From Hymenobacter sp. BT188 (GTDB taxonomy: Bacteria; Bacteroidota; Bacteroidia; Cytophagales; Hymenobacteraceae): a DNA stretch of 64,000 nt. Position numbers and translations under genes: made by a program. Location: assembly GCF_014333585.1 (NCBI RefSeq), contig NZ_JACSCW010000002.1:62001-126000 (forward strand), in the 5' to 3' direction. Shown here in pieces: positions 61,957 to 64,000 of this stretch (position 1 is the first letter of the stretch; each line of letters starts with the position of its first letter). The notes under the pieces were generated by a model, which saw nothing but the letters and a program-made list of their open reading frames with translations, was not told where the DNA came from and did no database searches.

Positions 61957-63066
61957 TCAAAATACTTCACCGTGGGTTTGCCGCATCAGGGCGCGTACGG
62001 CTCCGGGCCAGTAGCGCAAGCCGCCCACAGCAGCTTCGCTTAAAAAAGGCTTTCCAAAAAGCCCCTGCACGGCCCGCCCCACCCGCAAACGCCCGCCAAA
62101 GTGCGCTTGCCACTCGCGTTGATAAGTAGCTTCCAGCACCGGCCTTGTGGTGCGGCCCGTCAGAAACTCGTGAATGTGTGCGCTGGCTACCTGGGCGCCG
62201 TGAATAGCCATGGCCATGCCGTTGCCGCAGAGCGGCGTAATCAGGCCTGCCGCGTCGCCGCACATCAGAATGTGGTTTTCCACGCAGTTTTTGGGGGCAA
62301 AGGATATTTCGTTGATAACCTCCGGCTGCGGGTACAGGAACTCAGCATCCCGAAAAATGCCCCCCAGCCGCGGATTGCGGGCCAGTACCTGCTCTTCCAT
62401 AGCCGGAATAGTGCCGTGAGCCTTAAGGTTCTGGCGAGTAGTGAGGTAGCAGAAGCAGTATTTATCTTCTTCAATAGCAGAGATGCCTGCGTAGCCATCG
62501 GCGAAGTTGTGCAAGGCAATCAGGTTGCGCGGAAAGTCGAGCCGTACGTGGTATTTTACACCTAGGTAAGGTGAACGCCTAGTGAAAAACGGCCGCTGCA
62601 ACTGGCGGTCGAGGTTGGCGCGCTTGCCGTACGCGCCCAGCACAACGCGGGCCTCCAAAACCCTGCCGTCGGCCAGGCTTACGTGGTGCACATCATCAAT
62701 AAACGTGACATCTGTGACGGTAGCTCCCTGGTGAAACTCCACCCCGCGCGCCTCGGCCTGCTGATACAGGAAATAATCCAGTGTGTAGCGGCTCACTCCA
62801 AATCCACCCAGATCGAGCGGGACGGTGAGCGTGCGGCCCGCCGGCGAGCTGAGCAGAAACTGCGTAATGTTGGCTGGCTTTAGTACCGCTGGGTCTACGC
62901 CAAGCCGCCGCAGGTAAGGCAGCACCTCATTGGATACGTACTCTCCGCAAACCTTGTGGAACGGGTACTGCTTGCGCTCCACCACCGTAACGTGGTGCCC
63001 CCGGCCCGCCAAATCCAGCGCGGCTGTAAGGCCCCCCAAACCCCCACCAATAATAAGAACGTCCAA
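61957..63066 (-). CDS. FAD-dependent oxidoreductase (geranylgeranyl reductase/monooxygenase-like)
   Basis: A 369-residue flavoprotein: LIIGGGLGGLTAALDLAGRGHHVTVVERK (FAD-binding), FHKVCGEYVSNEVLPYL (conserved in geranylgeranyl-reductase-like and phenolic hydroxylase-like proteins), RVVLGAYGKRANLD and the second FAD motif LMCGDAAGLITPLCGNGMAMAIHGA. It matches SrsC-type flavoproteins that hydroxylate phenolic lipids. The only good start is a TTG at 63066 preceded by an A8 run. It is read in the same direction as the PKS and methyltransferase genes, 153 bp upstream of the PKS start. Confidence 0.88.
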   Translation of the reverse strand: MDVLIIGGGLGGLTAALDLAGRGHHVTVVERKQYPFHKVCGEYVSNEVLPYLRRLGVDPAVLKPANITQFLLSSPAGRTLTVPLDLGGFGVSRYTLDYFLYQQAEARGVEFHQGATVTDVTFIDDVHHVSLADGRVLEARVVLGAYGKRANLDRQLQRPFFTRRSPYLGVKYHVRLDFPRNLIALHNFADGYAGISAIEEDKYCFCYLTTRQNLKAHGTIPAMEEQVLARNPRLGGIFRDAEFLYPQPEVINEISFAPKNCVENHILMCGDAAGLITPLCGNGMAMAIHGAQVASAHIHEFLTGRTTRPVLEATYQREWQAHFGGRLRVGRAVQGLFGKPFLSEAAVGGLRYWPGAVRALMRQTHGEVF

Positions 63067-63161
63067 ATTTTTTTTGAATATAAAATGGTGAAAAACAAGG
63101 CCGAATCCTTTATTTATAGAAGATAAGTTATATTTTATGTATCTTGTTGAAATTCAAGCGT

Positions 63162-63169
63162 TACCTTTG
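63162..63169 (+). promoter_or_regulatory. -7 element TACCTTTG for the T9SS-domain gene
   Basis: Exact TAnnTTTG match with a TTG about 16-19 bp upstream (TTGTTG at 63144-63149), the best paired promoter in the window. Start codon is 65 bp downstream. Confidence 0.6.
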
Positions 63170-63233
63170 CAAACCAAATTGAGCGTCTGACGTTAAGATT
63201 TTAACCGATGCGCCAATCGCCTAACGGTCTGAT

Positions 63234-63611
63234 ATGATGAAAACTCTACGCTTACTATTGTGTTTTTTCGCCTTCGTGCTTGGCCCGCTGTGCACTGGCG
63301 TGCCGGCTGCCAATGCGCAGCCCGCCAGTCCTACTACATCCAGCCGTCCGACCGCTGATGAAAAAAACGTATTGGTGTATCCCAACCCCAGCACTGGTAT
63401 TGTTCATATAGATATTAACGGCTTCAATGGCCGCAAAACGGAGCTGCGTATTCTGAACGTGATCGGCTCCGTAATCTACCGCGAATCGTTGATTGAATTT
63501 AATGGCCGCTTCACCAAAACCCTTGACCTGAGCAGGTTTGCCAGCGGCCTTTACTATGTAAAGCTCGAATCGGATAACGCCAGCGAAATGCGTAAGCTGG
63601 TAATCCGATAA
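63234..63611 (+). CDS. Small protein consisting mainly of a type IX secretion sorting domain
   Basis: The 125-residue protein has a signal peptide (LRLLLCFFAFVLGPLCTGVPAANAQ), ~20 residues of low-complexity linker, then a C-terminal type A sorting domain: VLVYPNPSTGIVHIDINGFNGRKTELRILNVIGSVIYRESL, FTKTLDLSRFASGLYYVKLESDNASEMRKLVI. The family routes large secreted proteins across the outer membrane through the type IX system. Here almost no passenger exists between signal and sorting domain. It either is a truncated gene remnant, or a real mini-substrate. Promoter and terminator bracket it, which favours a functional gene. Confidence 0.85.
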   Translation: MMKTLRLLLCFFAFVLGPLCTGVPAANAQPASPTTSSRPTADEKNVLVYPNPSTGIVHIDINGFNGRKTELRILNVIGSVIYRESLIEFNGRFTKTLDLSRFASGLYYVKLESDNASEMRKLVIR

Positions 63612-63635
63612 CATTGCTACTTCGTCGCTTAAAAG

Positions 63636-63671
63636 AAAAGCAGCCTCACCATATCGGGGGCTGCTTTTTTT
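63636..63671 (+). terminator. Terminator after the T9SS-domain gene
   Basis: AAAAGCAGCC pairs with GGCTGCTTTT, followed by a T run. Confidence 0.8.
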
Positions 63672-63683
63672 ATGAGCTAAGAG

Positions 63684-63723
63684 CAAAAAAACGGTCCTTA
63701 CGCAGTAGTAAGGACCGTTTTTG
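63684..63723. terminator. Bidirectional terminator hairpin
   Basis: AAAAAACGGTCCTTAC pairs with GTAAGGACCGTTTTT around a 6-nt loop, so it can end the short minus-strand gene at 63746. Confidence 0.8.
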
Positions 63724-63745
63724 CGACTTTGCAGTCAAGCGCTAC

Positions 63746-63862
63746 CTAGCGGTTCGGAATCCGAATCGGCTGGGGCTTCAGCATAGCCTTGAGGTTATCC
63801 AGAGTGTTGAGGGCGATGAGGGCAGTAGCAATCATCAACCCTACAAAAAGAAGGAAAGACAT
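63746..63862 (-). CDS. Predicted 38-residue membrane peptide
   Basis: The minus-strand ORF encodes MSFLLFVGLMIATALIALNT, then a short amphipathic, Pro-rich tail ending IRIPNR. It has one membrane helix and is followed by a strong terminator that would otherwise serve no gene on that strand. Its size makes this a tentative call. Confidence 0.4.
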   Translation of the reverse strand: MSFLLFVGLMIATALIALNTLDNLKAMLKPQPIRIPNR

Positions 63863-64000
63863 ACGAGTGGGAGTTTAAGGCGAGAAAGAAATAAAACCGG
63901 AGTCAACACGCCAACGCAACAAGGCCGGTTAGTAAATGTACTCTCTTGAACCTCAGAACCCGGCATCAGGTTTCAGCATAATTATGTGCTTTTTGATCTT

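Noticed and set aside
568..63033. G6 words explained simply by Gly-Gly or Ala-Pro codon use
   Set aside because: The flanking CT and AAAT are also conserved and the same 13-mer is found in both coding and non-coding DNA and in different frames.
63614..63949. 111-residue plus-strand ORF at the window end
   Set aside because: It crosses two strong terminators and is antisense to the small membrane peptide.
1..64000. CRISPR array, rRNA genes, insertion sequence or prophage
   Set aside because: No regularly spaced direct repeats, rRNA sequence, transposase or phage structural gene was found.

Overview
The window looks like chromosome of a Bacteroidota bacterium, most probably Cytophagales and Hymenobacter-like. 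The evidence is the gene families (DUF4136 and DUF3616 proteins, DACNV sensor protein, bacilliredoxin YtxJ, PorT-like barrel, a type IX secretion C-terminal domain), the many lipoproteins and outer-membrane proteins, and several TAnnTTTG promoter elements typical of the phylum. There is no rRNA operon, no intact insertion sequence, no prophage and no CRISPR array. One tRNA gene (anticodon GAC, valine) is present.

Layout. 0.2-1.8 kb: lipoprotein, secreted protein, YtxJ, OsmC. 1.9-9.9 kb: outer-membrane protein, lipoyl synthase lipA, small lipoproteins, glycine decarboxylase gcvP and a saccharopine-dehydrogenase-like enzyme. 10-18.5 kb: DUF1206 membrane protein, DprA-like protein, CsbD, three tandem paralogous secreted proteins, a repeat-rich helical protein, a double-CxxC protein and a 3D-domain protein. 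18.8-30.2 kb: MRJP-like protein, sucA-sucB, an aberrant truncated hemoglobin, EamA exporter, M1 peptidase and lpdA. 30.3-32.4 kb: a small, visibly decaying accessory island with a frameshifted redoxin lipoprotein, a gene remnant and a HEPN/MNT pair whose HEPN gene has an in-frame stop. 32.4-43.3 kb: S41 peptidase, DUF1697, DACNV protein, sugar dehydrogenase, DUF5694, rlmF, cold-shock protein, pseudouridine synthase, lipoprotein and an HExxH protein. 43.4-48.9 kb: SDR, aldehyde dehydrogenase and a long-chain-alcohol-oxidase-like GMC enzyme. 49.4-54.6 kb: a split MacAB-type ABC efflux operon. 54.7-58.5 kb: DUF3616, thioesterase, DJ-1/PfpI, membrane protein and porin. 58.7-64 kb: tRNA-Val, HDAC-family protein, a three-gene type III polyketide/phenolic lipid locus and a T9SS-domain protein.

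Functional threads. Lipoic-acid metabolism recurs: lipA makes the cofactor, SucA/SucB/Lpd form 2-oxoglutarate dehydrogenase, and GcvP belongs to the lipoyl-dependent glycine cleavage system. The type III PKS, the methyltransferase and the FAD oxidoreductase (59.9-63.1 kb) match the srsABC gene set that makes methylated phenolic lipids and quinones in Streptomyces.

The most striking non-coding structure is a dispersed G6 word. The 13-mer CTGGGGGGCAAAT occurs eight times exactly, and related forms occur dozens of times in genes and intergenic spaces. Paired as inverted copies, the same core builds most of the intrinsic terminators. This distribution resembles that of DNA uptake signal sequences. 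A second layer is a family of dispersed 80-100 bp palindromes (core GTCATGCAGAGCG...GAAGCATCTCGC) in intergenic regions.
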